DNA of 64,000 nucleotides from Variovorax sp. dw_308 (GTDB lineage: Bacteria > Pseudomonadota > Gammaproteobacteria > Burkholderiales > Burkholderiaceae_C). The position numbers and the translations under genes are program-made. Shown here piece by piece: positions 44,247 to 53,431 of the stretch (the first letter of the stretch is position 1; the number at the start of each line of letters is the position of its first letter). The DNA lies in assembly GCF_019207085.1 (NCBI RefSeq), contig NZ_JAATOM010000020.1, positions 62,001 through 126,000 of the forward strand, given 5' to 3'. Below the pieces are notes generated by a model that had not been told where the DNA came from, ran no database searches, and saw nothing but the letters and a program-made list of their open reading frames with translations.

Positions 44247-44684
44247 ATGTTCAATCACATCATGGTTCCGATCGACGGCTCCGAGACTTCGATGACCGCG
44301 GTCAGCAAGGCCAGCGCGCTTGCGTTGGCGTTCGGCAGCCGCATCACGCTGATCCACGTGATCGACAACTACCCCTTCATCGGCGTCGGCGCGGACTATG
44401 CGTTGGGCCAGAACGAATACCTTGCCGCGGCCACCACCAGCGCCAATGCGGCGCTCGCGCGCGGCGTGGCCGCGCTCGCGGCCGAGGGCCTGCACAGCGA
44501 CCAGCGCGTCATCGACGGCCACGTGGTGCATGAAGGAATCACCGACACGGCCCATGCCATCGGCGCCGACCTGATCGTGATGGGTTCGCACGGGCGCTCG
44601 GGCATCGAGAAGCTGCTGCTCGGCAGCGTGACGCAGCGCGTGCTGCAAGACGCGCACATGCCGGTGCTCGTCGTCAAGACCTGA
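44247..44684 (+). CDS. Universal stress protein UspA family
   Basis: A 145-residue single-domain Usp. MFNHIMVPIDGSETS at the start and the ATP-binding loop GSHGRSGIEKLLLGSVTQRVL near the end place it in the ATP-binding subgroup. A purine-rich GAAGGAGAGG precedes ATG 44247. Confidence 0.93.
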   Translation: MFNHIMVPIDGSETSMTAVSKASALALAFGSRITLIHVIDNYPFIGVGADYALGQNEYLAAATTSANAALARGVAALAAEGLHSDQRVIDGHVVHEGITDTAHAIGADLIVMGSHGRSGIEKLLLGSVTQRVLQDAHMPVLVVKT

Positions 44685-44730
44685 CCCATACCCCGAGGCG
44701 CCTGCGCGCAGCCTCGCTTGATCGCGACGG

Positions 44731-45396
44731 TCAGTCCGGGATGAAGAAAGGGACCGGGCTTTCGAAACGCATCGGCTCCTGCGTCGCGGGATGCGTGAAG
44801 GCCAGCGACGTGGCATGCAGCAGGAGGCGCGGCGCGCGGGCCTGCACCGCGTCGCTCCCATACAGCGCGTCGCCGAGGATCGGATGGCCGATCGACAGCA
44901 GGTGCACGCGCAACTGGTGCGAGCGGCCGGTGAGCGGTTCCAGTTCCACGTGCGTGGCGTCGTGCCCCTGGCGCAGGGCGCGCCAGCGCGTCTGGCTCGG
45001 CTTGCCGGCGGCATCGATCTTCTGCAGGGGGCGGCGCGGCCAGTCGGCGATCAGCGGGGCGTCGATCAGGGCCCAGTCCGCCGACACGGGCAGCAGGCCG
45101 TCGACCACCGCCTCGTAGCGCTTGTCCACGCGGCGTTCCGCGAAGGCATCGCCCAGCGCACGCTGCATCGGCGCGCTGCGCGCCATCAGCACCAGGCCAC
45201 TGGTGGCCATGTCGAGCCGATGGACGACCAGCGCATCGGGCCATCGCTGCCGGGCACGCGCGCTCAGGCAGTCCTGCTTGTCCGGGCCGCGGCCCGGCAC
45301 GCAGAGCAGGCCGGCGGGCTTGTCGAGGACCAGCAGGTGCGCATCCTCGTGAATCGCGCGGACAGTGTCGTGGGCTTCGTGATCGCGGGGAATCAT
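44731..45396 (-). CDS. rluA: Ribosomal/tRNA pseudouridine synthase, RluA type
   Basis: A 221-residue protein, about the size of E. coli RluA and without an S4 domain. The catalytic Asp is in VHRLDMATSGLVLMA, and GRSHQLRVHLLSIGHPILGD is the conserved RNA-binding block. RluA modifies 23S rRNA U746 and tRNA U32. The specific subfamily is inferred from size and motif only. Confidence 0.87.
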   Translation of the reverse strand: MIPRDHEAHDTVRAIHEDAHLLVLDKPAGLLCVPGRGPDKQDCLSARARQRWPDALVVHRLDMATSGLVLMARSAPMQRALGDAFAERRVDKRYEAVVDGLLPVSADWALIDAPLIADWPRRPLQKIDAAGKPSQTRWRALRQGHDATHVELEPLTGRSHQLRVHLLSIGHPILGDALYGSDAVQARAPRLLLHATSLAFTHPATQEPMRFESPVPFFIPD

Positions 45397-45441
45397 CGGC
45401 GGTCAGTTTAGGGGTGTGGGTGCTCGGCTATCCTCGAAGCG

Positions 45442-46698
45442 ATGCCCGAGCCCCAAGCCGCCCCAGGATTTTCCGAGCTCACGCGCGAGCGGTCCTTCAT
45501 GCACATGTGGATGTCGCGCCTGTTCGGCACGGCCGGCACGCAGATGCTGATGGTGGCCATCGGATGGCACATGTACGACCTCACTGGCAAGGCGTGGGAC
45601 CTGGGCCTGGTCGGTCTTTTCCAGTTCGTGCCGGCGCTGCTGCTGGCGCTCTACGCCGGCCACATCGTCGACCGGCACCATCGCGGACGCATCGTGGCCG
45701 CGTGTCTTTCCGTGCAGGCGGCAGTGGCGCTGACCTTGCTGGTCGCCGGCCGCCTGCAACTCGATTCGCGCGGGCTGCTGCTGGGCCTGTCGCTGGTGCT
45801 GGGCGCGGTGCGGGCCTTCCAGATGCCGGCCCAGCAGGCGCTCACGCCGATGCTGGTGCCGCCGATCATGCTGCCGCGTGCGATGGCTTTCAGCTCGGCC
45901 GGCACGCAGGGCGCGATCATCGCGGGTCCGGCCATCGGCGGGCTGCTGTTCGTGGCCGGCATCAGCGTGGTCTATGGCGCCTGCATGCTGCTGTTCGTCG
46001 CGGGCGGCGTGCTGGTGGCGCGGCTGCGCTATGCCCATGCGCCGCCGCCCAAGGCGCCGGTCACGCTGCAGACGCTGTTCGCGGGGGTGGACTTCATCTG
46101 GCGTCGCAAGACCGTGCTCGGCGCGATCTCGCTCGACCTGTTCGCGGTGCTTCTGGGCGGCGCGGTGGCGCTGCTGCCGATCTATGCCAAGGACATCCTG
46201 CACACCGGGCCTTGGGGCCTGGGCCTGCTGCGTGGCGCACCCGCCGTGGGGGCGCTGCTGACCTCGATCGCGCTGACGCGCCGGCCCATCGAGCGCAAGG
46301 TCGGCCGCACCCTGCTGGCGGCGGTGGCGGCCTTCGGCGTCTGCATGATCGTGTTCGGCATTTCGCAGAACTTCGTCGTGTCGCTGCTGGCGCTGGCGGT
46401 GTCCGGCGGCGCGGACATGGTCAATGTCGTGATCCGGCAGACGCTGGTGCAACTGGAAACGCCCGACGAGATGCGTGGCCGTGTGAGTGCGGTGAATTCG
46501 ATCTTCATCGGCGCGAGCAACCAGCTGGGCGAGTTCGAATCGGGCGCCACCGCCGCCTTGCTCGGCCCGGTGGGCTCGGTGGTGGCGGGCGGCGTGGGCA
46601 CGGTGCTGGTGGCGGTGGGCTGGCTGTGGCTGTTTCCATCCCTGGCCAGGCGCGACCGGATCGTGGCGACGGCCGACGCGACGCCATCCAGGAAATAG
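45442..46698 (+). CDS. MFS transporter
   Basis: A 418-residue transporter with about 12 helices of the EntS-like MFS group (pattern FMHMWMSRLFGTAGTQMLMVAIGWHMY near the N terminus, GHIVDRHHRGRIV as the loop 2-3 motif). Likely an exporter; substrate unknown. It diverges from rluA with 45 bases between starts. Confidence 0.9.
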   Translation: MPEPQAAPGFSELTRERSFMHMWMSRLFGTAGTQMLMVAIGWHMYDLTGKAWDLGLVGLFQFVPALLLALYAGHIVDRHHRGRIVAACLSVQAAVALTLLVAGRLQLDSRGLLLGLSLVLGAVRAFQMPAQQALTPMLVPPIMLPRAMAFSSAGTQGAIIAGPAIGGLLFVAGISVVYGACMLLFVAGGVLVARLRYAHAPPPKAPVTLQTLFAGVDFIWRRKTVLGAISLDLFAVLLGGAVALLPIYAKDILHTGPWGLGLLRGAPAVGALLTSIALTRRPIERKVGRTLLAAVAAFGVCMIVFGISQNFVVSLLALAVSGGADMVNVVIRQTLVQLETPDEMRGRVSAVNSIFIGASNQLGEFESGATAALLGPVGSVVAGGVGTVLVAVGWLWLFPSLARRDRIVATADATPSRK

Positions 46699-46908
46699 CC
46701 GCGGCAGCCGCGAGGATCCTGCGGCTATCCGCAGCCTCCAGGGTTACGGCGTAGCGCAGGTGTCCGGCGACCCCGGAGGCGCCCGGTGCGCTTGCGGGCC
46801 CGGAGACTGACCGGTTGCGACGATGTGCCCCCTCACATGCGAACGCAAGAGGCAATACAGGGAAGCGCGGCCCGCCATGCACAGGGCGGCCGTTCATGAA
46901 AGCCGTTG

Positions 46909-47220
46909 CTACAGGAACCGGTAGGCGAGCGGAACGTCGAGCGTGAGGTCGCTCGTGGCCTCGGCCACGCAGGGCAGGATCAGGCCCTCGTCACGTTCGT
47001 CGACGCTCACGCCGGGCCAATCGATCTGGTAGCGGATGCTGCCCTCGAGCATGCGGCACAGGCAGGTGCGGCAGGTGCCGTTGCGGCACGAACTGGGCAG
47101 TTCCACGCCGGCCTGTTGCGCCGCGCGCAGCAGGCTCTGGCCGGGTGCGGCGTCGAAGGCATAGCCGGCCGGCTCTACGCGCACGGTCCAGCGTGGGAGC
47201 GCTGGAACTTCTTCGCTCAT
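46909..47220 (-). CDS. 2Fe-2S ferredoxin-type protein
   Basis: A 103-residue plant-type ferredoxin domain. The cluster ligands are SCRNGTCRTCLC (C-x4-C-x2-C) and LPC near residue 83. It lies downstream of the VF530 gene, ten bases from its stop. Partner enzyme unknown. Confidence 0.92.
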   Translation of the reverse strand: MSEEVPALPRWTVRVEPAGYAFDAAPGQSLLRAAQQAGVELPSSCRNGTCRTCLCRMLEGSIRYQIDWPGVSVDERDEGLILPCVAEATSDLTLDVPLAYRFL

Positions 47221-47230
47221 CGGGTCATGC

Positions 47231-47500
47231 TCATGGATCGTCGCCGGGCTCCGCAAGCCGGTTGCGGCGGATGTCGCGCAGCATGAAGAGGTAGAGGCTT
47301 TCGACTTTCTCCCGCGCCCACGGTGTCTTGCGCAGGAACTTGAGGCTCGACCCGACGCTCGGGTCATGCGTGAAGCAGCGCACTGGAATGCGCTCGCCGA
47401 GCCCTTCCCAACCATAGTGATCCGCCAGCGCGGTGACGATGGCTTCCAGCGTCAGCCCGTGCAGCGGGTTGCGTGGCTGGGCGGGCGGCGATTCGCTCAC
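47231..47500 (-). CDS. VF530 family DNA-binding protein (DUF2132)
   Basis: An 89-residue protein with NPLHGLTLEAIVTALADHYGWEGL and RCFTHDPSVGSSLKFLRKTPWAREKVE, the VF530/DUF2132 pattern. The GTG start overlaps the stop of the lysine-rich gene upstream as GTGA. The family is described as small and possibly DNA-binding. Confidence 0.9.
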   Translation of the reverse strand: MSESPPAQPRNPLHGLTLEAIVTALADHYGWEGLGERIPVRCFTHDPSVGSSLKFLRKTPWAREKVESLYLFMLRDIRRNRLAEPGDDP

Positions 47501-47649
47501 TTGTTCTTGAGCTTGCCGCGCGGGATCACCGCGGTGGTGACGGTGGGACGCACCAGTTCGCCGCCGCCGGCCGCTGGCGCCTTGGGGGGCGAAGTGTCCT
47601 TCTTGGGCTTCTTCGATTCCTTGTTGGTTTTTTGTTGACCTTTGGCCAT
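47497..47649 (-). CDS. 50-residue lysine-rich hypothetical protein
   Basis: MAKGQQKTNKESKKPKKDTS followed by a Pro/Ala/Gly segment and RPTVTTAVIPRGKLKNK. Strongly basic and probably disordered, suggesting nucleic acid or ribosome contact. It is translationally coupled to the VF530 gene by a four-base overlap, and the pair leads into the ferredoxin gene. Confidence 0.7.
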   Translation of the reverse strand: MAKGQQKTNKESKKPKKDTSPPKAPAAGGGELVRPTVTTAVIPRGKLKNK

Positions 47650-47741
47650 GACGAACTCCGTTGGGGGTGCAGGGGATAAGAAGCAAGGCAGTTTAGCGGG
47701 GCAGCGACAATAGCGCCCCGATTCCGTTTGTTGTTCGATCC

Positions 47742-48260
47742 ATGTCTGATTACCAAGTTCGCCCCGCCGAGATGAGCGATTCCCGCGCTGTTGCCGAAGT
47801 CCATGCCGCCGCCGCACGCGCCGCCTACGAGGGCCTGCTGCCCGAAGACCAATTGAAGGCGCTGGCCCCGGCCACGCGCGAGGCCAAGTGGCGCGAAGCC
47901 ATCGAGTTCAGCGAGCCCCAGGTCCACGTGGCCGAACTCGACGGCCAGGTCGTCGGCTTCGTCGGCTTCGACCGCTCGCGCGACCCCAAGACACCGTCCA
48001 CCGCCGGCGAGATCTGGGCCATCTACGTCAAGCCCGAGCACTGGGGCAAGGGTGTGGGCGTCGCGCTGTGGGATGCCGCCCGCGAAGGCCTGGAAGAAGA
48101 GGGCTGCACCTCCGTCACCATCTGGGTGCCGCTGCGCAACGACCGCGCGATCCGCTTCCATGAACTCGCCGGCTTCAAGCGCGAGATGAAGACGGCCCGC
48201 ACCACCTCCGTCGGCGGCATCAAGATCGAGGAAGTCCGCCTCAAGCGCAGCGTCGCCTGA
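47742..48260 (+). CDS. GNAT family N-acetyltransferase
   Basis: A 172-residue acetyltransferase with the acetyl-CoA loop EHWGKGVGVALWDAA and the closing strand IRFHELAGFKRE. The substrate is unknown. The stop shares one base with the next start, giving tight coupling with the PepSY gene. Confidence 0.9.
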   Translation: MSDYQVRPAEMSDSRAVAEVHAAAARAAYEGLLPEDQLKALAPATREAKWREAIEFSEPQVHVAELDGQVVGFVGFDRSRDPKTPSTAGEIWAIYVKPEHWGKGVGVALWDAAREGLEEEGCTSVTIWVPLRNDRAIRFHELAGFKREMKTARTTSVGGIKIEEVRLKRSVA

Positions 48261-48934
48261 TGAACACCACCACCGCGGTTACCGCGCGCGACACGAGTCA
48301 GCAGCGTCGCACGGCGCTGGTGCGCTGGTTGCGCGACATGCATGGCTGGTTCGGCCTCTGGGGCGCCGTGCTGGGCCTGGTGATGGGCTTCAGCGGCATC
48401 TGGCTCAACCATCGCAACGTGCTCAAGCTGCCCCAGGCACAGGAACGCAGCCGCGCGCAACTGGCGTTGCCCGATCCGGTGCCCGAGACGCCGGAGGCCA
48501 TGGCCGCCTGGCTGCAGGATGCATTGCGCCTGAACGCCCCGCCCAACAACACGCGCATCGAACCCGGCCGCGCCGTGGCCTGGGCCGAGAAGGGCGACAA
48601 GACCGCGCCCGCACTCACGCAGCCTGCGCACTGGATCTTCAATTTCGGCGGGCCGCGCGAGACGGTGCAGGTCGACTACTGGCAAGGCAACCGCTCGGTG
48701 GGCGTGGCCACGACGAGCAATGGCTTGATCGCCACGCTCACGAGCATGCACAAGGGCAACGGCATGCCGGTGGCGTGGATATTGCTGATCGACACGCTGG
48801 CCGGCAGCCTGATCTTCCTGTCGCTCTCGGGCGTGACCTTGTGGCTGCTGACGCATCGGCGCCGCAAGCTGGGCCTGAGCATCTTCGGCCTGTCGGTGGC
48901 TGCGTTGCTGACGCTGGCGCTGACGAATCTCTGA
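48260..48934 (+). CDS. PepSY-associated transmembrane protein
   Basis: A 224-residue protein. A helix at about residues 30-50 (RDMHGWFGLWGAVLGLVMGFSG) carries the conserved His of PepSY-TM proteins, followed by a periplasmic region, and two C-terminal helices near residues 170-220. Such proteins are found with iron/siderophore reduction systems, but none is nearby. Confidence 0.85.
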   Translation: MNTTTAVTARDTSQQRRTALVRWLRDMHGWFGLWGAVLGLVMGFSGIWLNHRNVLKLPQAQERSRAQLALPDPVPETPEAMAAWLQDALRLNAPPNNTRIEPGRAVAWAEKGDKTAPALTQPAHWIFNFGGPRETVQVDYWQGNRSVGVATTSNGLIATLTSMHKGNGMPVAWILLIDTLAGSLIFLSLSGVTLWLLTHRRRKLGLSIFGLSVAALLTLALTNL

Positions 48935-48959
48935 TTTTTCGCTTGCAAGGGAGTTGCCG

Positions 48960-49862
48960 ATGGCCGCGAGCCTTTTTCTGCTGCTGGATGACATTGCCAC
49001 GGTGCTCGACGACGTCGCCATGCTCACCAAGGTGGCGGCCAAGAAGACCGCGGGCGTGCTCGGCGACGACCTGGCGCTGAATGCGCAGCAGGTGTCCGGC
49101 GTCAAGGCGGACCGCGAGCTGCCCGTCGTATGGGCGGTGGCCAAGGGCTCGTTCATCAACAAGGCGATCCTGGTGCCGCTGGCCCTGCTCATCGGCACCT
49201 TCCTGCCATGGGCGGTGATTCCGCTGCTGATGGTGGGCGGTGCGTTCCTGTGCTTCGAGGGCGTGGAGAAGCTCGCGCACCAGTACCTGCACAAGGCCGA
49301 GCACGAAGCCGAGGTCAAGCACCACGTCGACGCCATCGCCAAGCCTGAGATCGACGTGGTCGCGGCGGAGAAGGACAAGGTCAAGGGCGCGGTGCGCACC
49401 GACTTCATCCTGTCCGCCGAGATCATCGTCATCACGCTGGGCACCGTGGCGGACCAGCCCTTCACCTCGAAGCTGACGGTGCTGGTCGGCATCTCGATCA
49501 TCATGACCGTGGGCGTCTATGGCCTGGTGGCGGGCATCGTCAAGCTCGATGACGCGGGCCTGTGGCTGAGCCAGCGTGCAGGCGCGGCCCAACGCGCGCT
49601 GGGCCGCGGGCTGCTGGCGTTTGCACCCTGGCTGATGAAGGCGCTGTCGGTGGCCGGCACGGCCGCGATGTTCCTGGTGGGCGGCTCGATCCTGGTCCAT
49701 GGCGTGCCGGCCCTGGGCCATGCCGTGGAGGCTTGGGCCGCGGGCATCGGAGGGATAGGCGGCTCGCTGCTCACGATGGTGGTGGATGGGCTGGTGGGGG
49801 TGGTGGCCGGCGCCGTGGTGCTGGGAGTGGTCGAGGTAGTGAAGAAAGTCTTGAAGAAGTAG
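48960..49862 (+). CDS. DUF808 family inner-membrane protein (YedI-like)
   Basis: A 300-residue protein. The start MAASLFLLLDDIATVLDDVA and the blocks GVLGDDLALNAQQV and PVVWAVAKGSFINK are diagnostic of DUF808. Several helices follow, ending in a Val/Gly-rich C terminus with a KKVLKK tail. Function unknown. AAGGGAG precedes the ATG. Confidence 0.9.
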   Translation: MAASLFLLLDDIATVLDDVAMLTKVAAKKTAGVLGDDLALNAQQVSGVKADRELPVVWAVAKGSFINKAILVPLALLIGTFLPWAVIPLLMVGGAFLCFEGVEKLAHQYLHKAEHEAEVKHHVDAIAKPEIDVVAAEKDKVKGAVRTDFILSAEIIVITLGTVADQPFTSKLTVLVGISIIMTVGVYGLVAGIVKLDDAGLWLSQRAGAAQRALGRGLLAFAPWLMKALSVAGTAAMFLVGGSILVHGVPALGHAVEAWAAGIGGIGGSLLTMVVDGLVGVVAGAVVLGVVEVVKKVLKK

Positions 49863-49885
49863 CGTTGCCCCCGGAGGTATCGTCG

Positions 49886-50680
49886 ATGCGTAATTCGATC
49901 CAGGCTTGGCTCACCGGTCTTCTGATCGCACTGGCTGCTTCGCAGGTCCAGGCGCAGACCACGCAGCAGGTGGTCGATATCCCGACCCGCCCCGGCGTCA
50001 CGCAGCGAATGCTCGTGCTGACGCCGCCAACCACGAAGGCCGCGGTGATCCTGTTCGCCGGTGGGCATGGTGGCCTGCAGATCTACCCCAATGGCTCGTT
50101 CAACTGGGGCGCCGGCAACTTCCTGGTCCGCGCGCGACAGCTGTTTGCAGAGCAGGGGCTCATGGTCGCTGTCATCGATGCGCCTTCGGACCGCCAGCGT
50201 CCACCCTTCCTCGCCGGCTTTCGCCAGAAGCCGGAGCATGAGGCAGACGTCCGCGCGGCCATCGCGTGGATGCGCGAGCAATCGAAGGCGCCGGTATGGC
50301 TCGTGGGCACGAGTCGCGGAACGCAGTCCGTGGCCTTCGTCGCCACCGGGCTATCGGGGCTCGAAGGGCCGGACGGCATCGTGCTGACCTCGACCGTCCT
50401 CAAGGACGACAACGGCCGGCCCGTCCCGGCCATGCCGCTGGAAAAGATCCGCGTGCCGGTTCTCGTCGTGCACCACGAACAGGATGGCTGCGCGTCTTGC
50501 CCCTTTGCCGAAGTGCCCGCGCTCATGGCCAAGCTCGCGAACTCACCGCGCAAGGAACTGCTGAGCTTCAATGGCGGCGAGAACAAGGGCGATCCCTGCG
50601 AAGCCATGGCCTATCACGGCTTCAACGGGCTGGAGCGCGAAGTCGTCCAGCGGATCTCCGCGTGGATCCTCGGCAAATAG
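49886..50680 (+). CDS. Exported alpha/beta hydrolase (dienelactone-hydrolase-like)
   Basis: A 264-residue protein with a signal peptide (about residues 1-23, ending SQVQA-QT). The nucleophile elbow is GTSRG near residue 137; the acid and His come from HHEQDGCASC and MAYHGFNG. Two cysteines near CASC may form a disulfide. The substrate is unknown. It begins 23 bases after the DUF808 gene, so cotranscription is likely. Confidence 0.82.
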   Translation: MRNSIQAWLTGLLIALAASQVQAQTTQQVVDIPTRPGVTQRMLVLTPPTTKAAVILFAGGHGGLQIYPNGSFNWGAGNFLVRARQLFAEQGLMVAVIDAPSDRQRPPFLAGFRQKPEHEADVRAAIAWMREQSKAPVWLVGTSRGTQSVAFVATGLSGLEGPDGIVLTSTVLKDDNGRPVPAMPLEKIRVPVLVVHHEQDGCASCPFAEVPALMAKLANSPRKELLSFNGGENKGDPCEAMAYHGFNGLEREVVQRISAWILGK

Positions 50681-50701
50681 GTCGGGCCTTCAGCTCTGCC
50701 T

Positions 50702-50902
50702 TCACCGCCCCTTGCCGCGCTTGACCAGTCCCACCACGATCAGCGCCACGCCGAGCACGATGGCGAACCAGCCGACCACGTAGGCGCCGGCGAACATCTC
50801 GCGATAGGCCTGCGACTGCAGGAAGCCCGGCGCCAGCAGGATCGCCAGGCCGATCACGATGCAGGCGATGCCGCGAGGCAGCAGGTGGGCGTTGTCTTTC
50901 AT
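50702..50902 (-). CDS. Small two-helix membrane protein
   Basis: A 66-residue protein, MKDNAHLLPRGIACIVIGLA, with two hydrophobic helices separated by a short loop and a basic C terminus (VKRGKGR). ATG 50902 overlaps the oligopeptidase stop as ATGA; ATG 50911 would add MAI. No clear separate ribosome-binding site, which supports coupling to the peptidase gene. Family not recognised. Confidence 0.7.
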   Translation of the reverse strand: MKDNAHLLPRGIACIVIGLAILLAPGFLQSQAYREMFAGAYVVGWFAIVLGVALIVVGLVKRGKGR

Positions 50903-52992
50903 GATTGCCATTCGATCGATCTCCGCAGGAAGGCGTATCCGAGCGCCGTGAAGGTGGCGCGCTCGGCATTGTTCTTGCCGTAGGCATGGCCGCCGGCATC
51001 CAGTTCGAGCAGCCACGCGGGTTGCAGCATGGCCTGCAGCTTGGCGGCCATCTTGCGCGCGTGGCCCGGATGCACGCGATCATCGCGCCGGTTGCTGGCC
51101 AGCAGGATCGGCGGGTAGCCGTGGCCCGGCTCCGCGCAGTGGTAGGCCGACAGGTGCTGCAGGAAAGCCCAATCCCCGGGGACGTCCGGGTTGCCGTATT
51201 CGGCCATCCAGCTCGCGCCTGCCAACAGCTTGTTGTAGCGCCGCATGTCGACCAGCGGGATGGTGCAGAACAGCGCGCCAAAGCGCTCGGGGTAGCGCGT
51301 CAGCATGTTGGTGATGAGCAGGCCGCCGTTGGAGCCGCCCTCTGCCGCGATGCGCCTGGGCACCGTCACCCCGCGCCGCACCAGGTCGGCGGCGACGGCG
51401 GCGAAGTCATCGTGCGACTGGCGCTTGCCTTCGCGCCGGCCGGCATCTTCCCAGGCCGGGCCGAACTCGCCGCCGCCCCGGATCTGCGCCACCACCGACA
51501 CGCCGCCGCGCTCCAGCCAGAGCTTGCCGATCGACGCGTTGTAGCCCGGCAGCACCGAGACGCCGAAGCCGCCGTACCCGTAGAGGTGCACCGGCGCGCG
51601 GCCGGCTTCATGCAGCGTGGGGTCGGCCGGGCCGGTCATCGTGTAGGGGACGGCGACGCCGTCGGTCGAGATGGCCTCGTGCCGCGTCGTGACCAGTCCG
51701 CGTGCGTCGAAGCGTTCGGGTGCTCGTTGCAACAGTTGCGCGCTGCCGGCATCGGCGGGCAGCAGATAGAGCGACTCGGGCGTGAGCGGGCCGAGGCACA
51801 TCGCGAGCGCATCGCCGTTCGATTCTTCCTCGCAGGCATCGAGCGGCCAGAGGTAGGCGGTGCCGCCTTCTGGCAGGCCGGTGACCGTGGTGCAGGTCCA
51901 GCCTTGCGCCGACGGTGTCCAGCGCTGGAAGACGGGGTTCAGGTTGTCGAGGATCGACAGCAGCAGTTGTCCACCCGTCCATGAAAAACCCTGCACCGCG
52001 CGCCGGTCCGAGGGCTCGAACAGCAAGTCCATGGCGCGGCTGCCGCCGATGTACGCGGCGAGGCTGATGCCGAGCACGCTGCCTTCGCGCCACGTGGTGC
52101 CACCGAGGGCCCAGTCGCTGCGCAGGCGCAGCACCATCCAGTCCTCGTAGATCTCCGGGATGGCGTCGGCCGGGATGTCGATGAGGGTCTTCGGGCCTTG
52201 GCGGTCGCCCATCCACAGCACCAGCTTGCGATAGTCGGGCCGCGCGAAATACCAGACGCATTCGCGCTCGCCGGTGCGGCCCGCCTGCATGCCCGCGGAC
52301 ATGTGCGTGGCCGGAACCTCGAAGAGCAACGGGGACCGCAGCGGGTCGGCCCCGCGCCGCCAGCGCCACACCTTGCGGCCGTAGCCTGACTGCGTGGCGT
52401 TGTCGTCGCCGAGCGCGGACAGCAGCAGCAAGGTGTCGCGGTCCAGCCATTCGACGCCGCCCTTCGAGGAGGGCAGCGTGAAGGCATCGCTGCCCGTGAC
52501 GAAGCTGCGCGAGGCCATGTCGAACTCGCGCAGTACGACGGCATCACCGCCGCCGCGCGACAGGCGCAGCATCGCGAGGTCGTGCGTGCGGGGCAGGGTG
52601 CTGGCGCCGCCCCAGACCCAGTCCTCGCCTTCGGCCGCGGCCAGCGCGTCGAGGTCGAGCAACACGTCCCATTCAGGCTGGCCGGCCCTGAAGCGCGCCA
52701 TCGTCGTGGTGCGCCAGATGCCGCGTGGATTTGCCGCGTCTTTCCAGAAGTTGAACAGCAGCGGCCCGCGTCGCGTGATCATCGGCAGGTTGTCGTCGCG
52801 GTCGTAGATGGCCTGCAGCGCATCGCGGTCCTGCGCGAATCGATCGTCGCCGAACGCGGCCAAGGTGCGGCCGGATTGCGCATCGGCCCACTGGACGGCA
52901 GCAGGCGCGTCGACGTCTTCGAGCCAGAGGTGCGGGTCGTCGTCAGGGGACTGGAGGGTGGGCAACTTGGCGAGGTCGGATGGCGCGGGCAT
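50899..52992 (-). CDS. Prolyl oligopeptidase family serine peptidase (S9)
   Basis: A 697-residue S9 peptidase. The N-terminal propeller runs to about residue 400; the catalytic domain holds GGSNGGLLI (nucleophile serine), an Asp in NRRDDRVHPGHARKM and His in DAGGHAYG. PHLWLEDVDAPAAVQWADAQ at the start is typical. It cleaves short proline-containing peptides, most likely in the cytoplasm since no signal is seen. Confidence 0.93.
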   Translation of the reverse strand: MPAPSDLAKLPTLQSPDDDPHLWLEDVDAPAAVQWADAQSGRTLAAFGDDRFAQDRDALQAIYDRDDNLPMITRRGPLLFNFWKDAANPRGIWRTTTMARFRAGQPEWDVLLDLDALAAAEGEDWVWGGASTLPRTHDLAMLRLSRGGGDAVVLREFDMASRSFVTGSDAFTLPSSKGGVEWLDRDTLLLLSALGDDNATQSGYGRKVWRWRRGADPLRSPLLFEVPATHMSAGMQAGRTGERECVWYFARPDYRKLVLWMGDRQGPKTLIDIPADAIPEIYEDWMVLRLRSDWALGGTTWREGSVLGISLAAYIGGSRAMDLLFEPSDRRAVQGFSWTGGQLLLSILDNLNPVFQRWTPSAQGWTCTTVTGLPEGGTAYLWPLDACEEESNGDALAMCLGPLTPESLYLLPADAGSAQLLQRAPERFDARGLVTTRHEAISTDGVAVPYTMTGPADPTLHEAGRAPVHLYGYGGFGVSVLPGYNASIGKLWLERGGVSVVAQIRGGGEFGPAWEDAGRREGKRQSHDDFAAVAADLVRRGVTVPRRIAAEGGSNGGLLITNMLTRYPERFGALFCTIPLVDMRRYNKLLAGASWMAEYGNPDVPGDWAFLQHLSAYHCAEPGHGYPPILLASNRRDDRVHPGHARKMAAKLQAMLQPAWLLELDAGGHAYGKNNAERATFTALGYAFLRRSIEWQS

Positions 52993-53147
52993 CCGGCGAG
53001 CTTAAGGGCAACCCGCTTCGTCGCAACGTTCGGCCTTGACCGAGGAACCGGCCGATCGCAGAGACACAGCAAGCGCGCCTCGCCGGGGTCGGCCATCGCA
53101 ACGTCGTGGCCCTCCGCGATCAGGCGGAGGTCGCGCTGGCCGAAAGG

Positions 53148-53399
53148 TCACCCAGCTTCCACCAGCTCTCGCAACCAGGGGTCGCGCACTTCAAGCACCT
53201 CGAACAAGCCGATCGCACGCAAAGCCGGCACCAGCGCCAGCAGGTCCGACTGCGCGAGCGCGCGCGCCTCGGCCGTCGCATCGCTCGCCGCCAACAGGCG
53301 CGCATTGGCAATGAATGCACCCACCGAACCTTTGCGCACCGTGACGCCACCGAACTGCATCGCGTTCACCGCATCCGGCAACAACTCTTCTGCTTTCAT
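53148..53399 (-). CDS. Hypothetical 83-residue protein
   Basis: MKAEELLPDAVNAMQFGGVT then a helical Ala/Leu-rich segment. AAAGGA precedes ATG 53399. Soluble, no family recognised. It diverges from the AraC-type regulator with about 30 bases between starts, so the two are likely coregulated. Confidence 0.7.
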   Translation of the reverse strand: MKAEELLPDAVNAMQFGGVTVRKGSVGAFIANARLLAASDATAEARALAQSDLLALVPALRAIGLFEVLEVRDPWLRELVEAG

Positions 53400-53431
53400 G
53401 ATCCTGGTTCCTTTGAAGGGTAAAGACTGCA

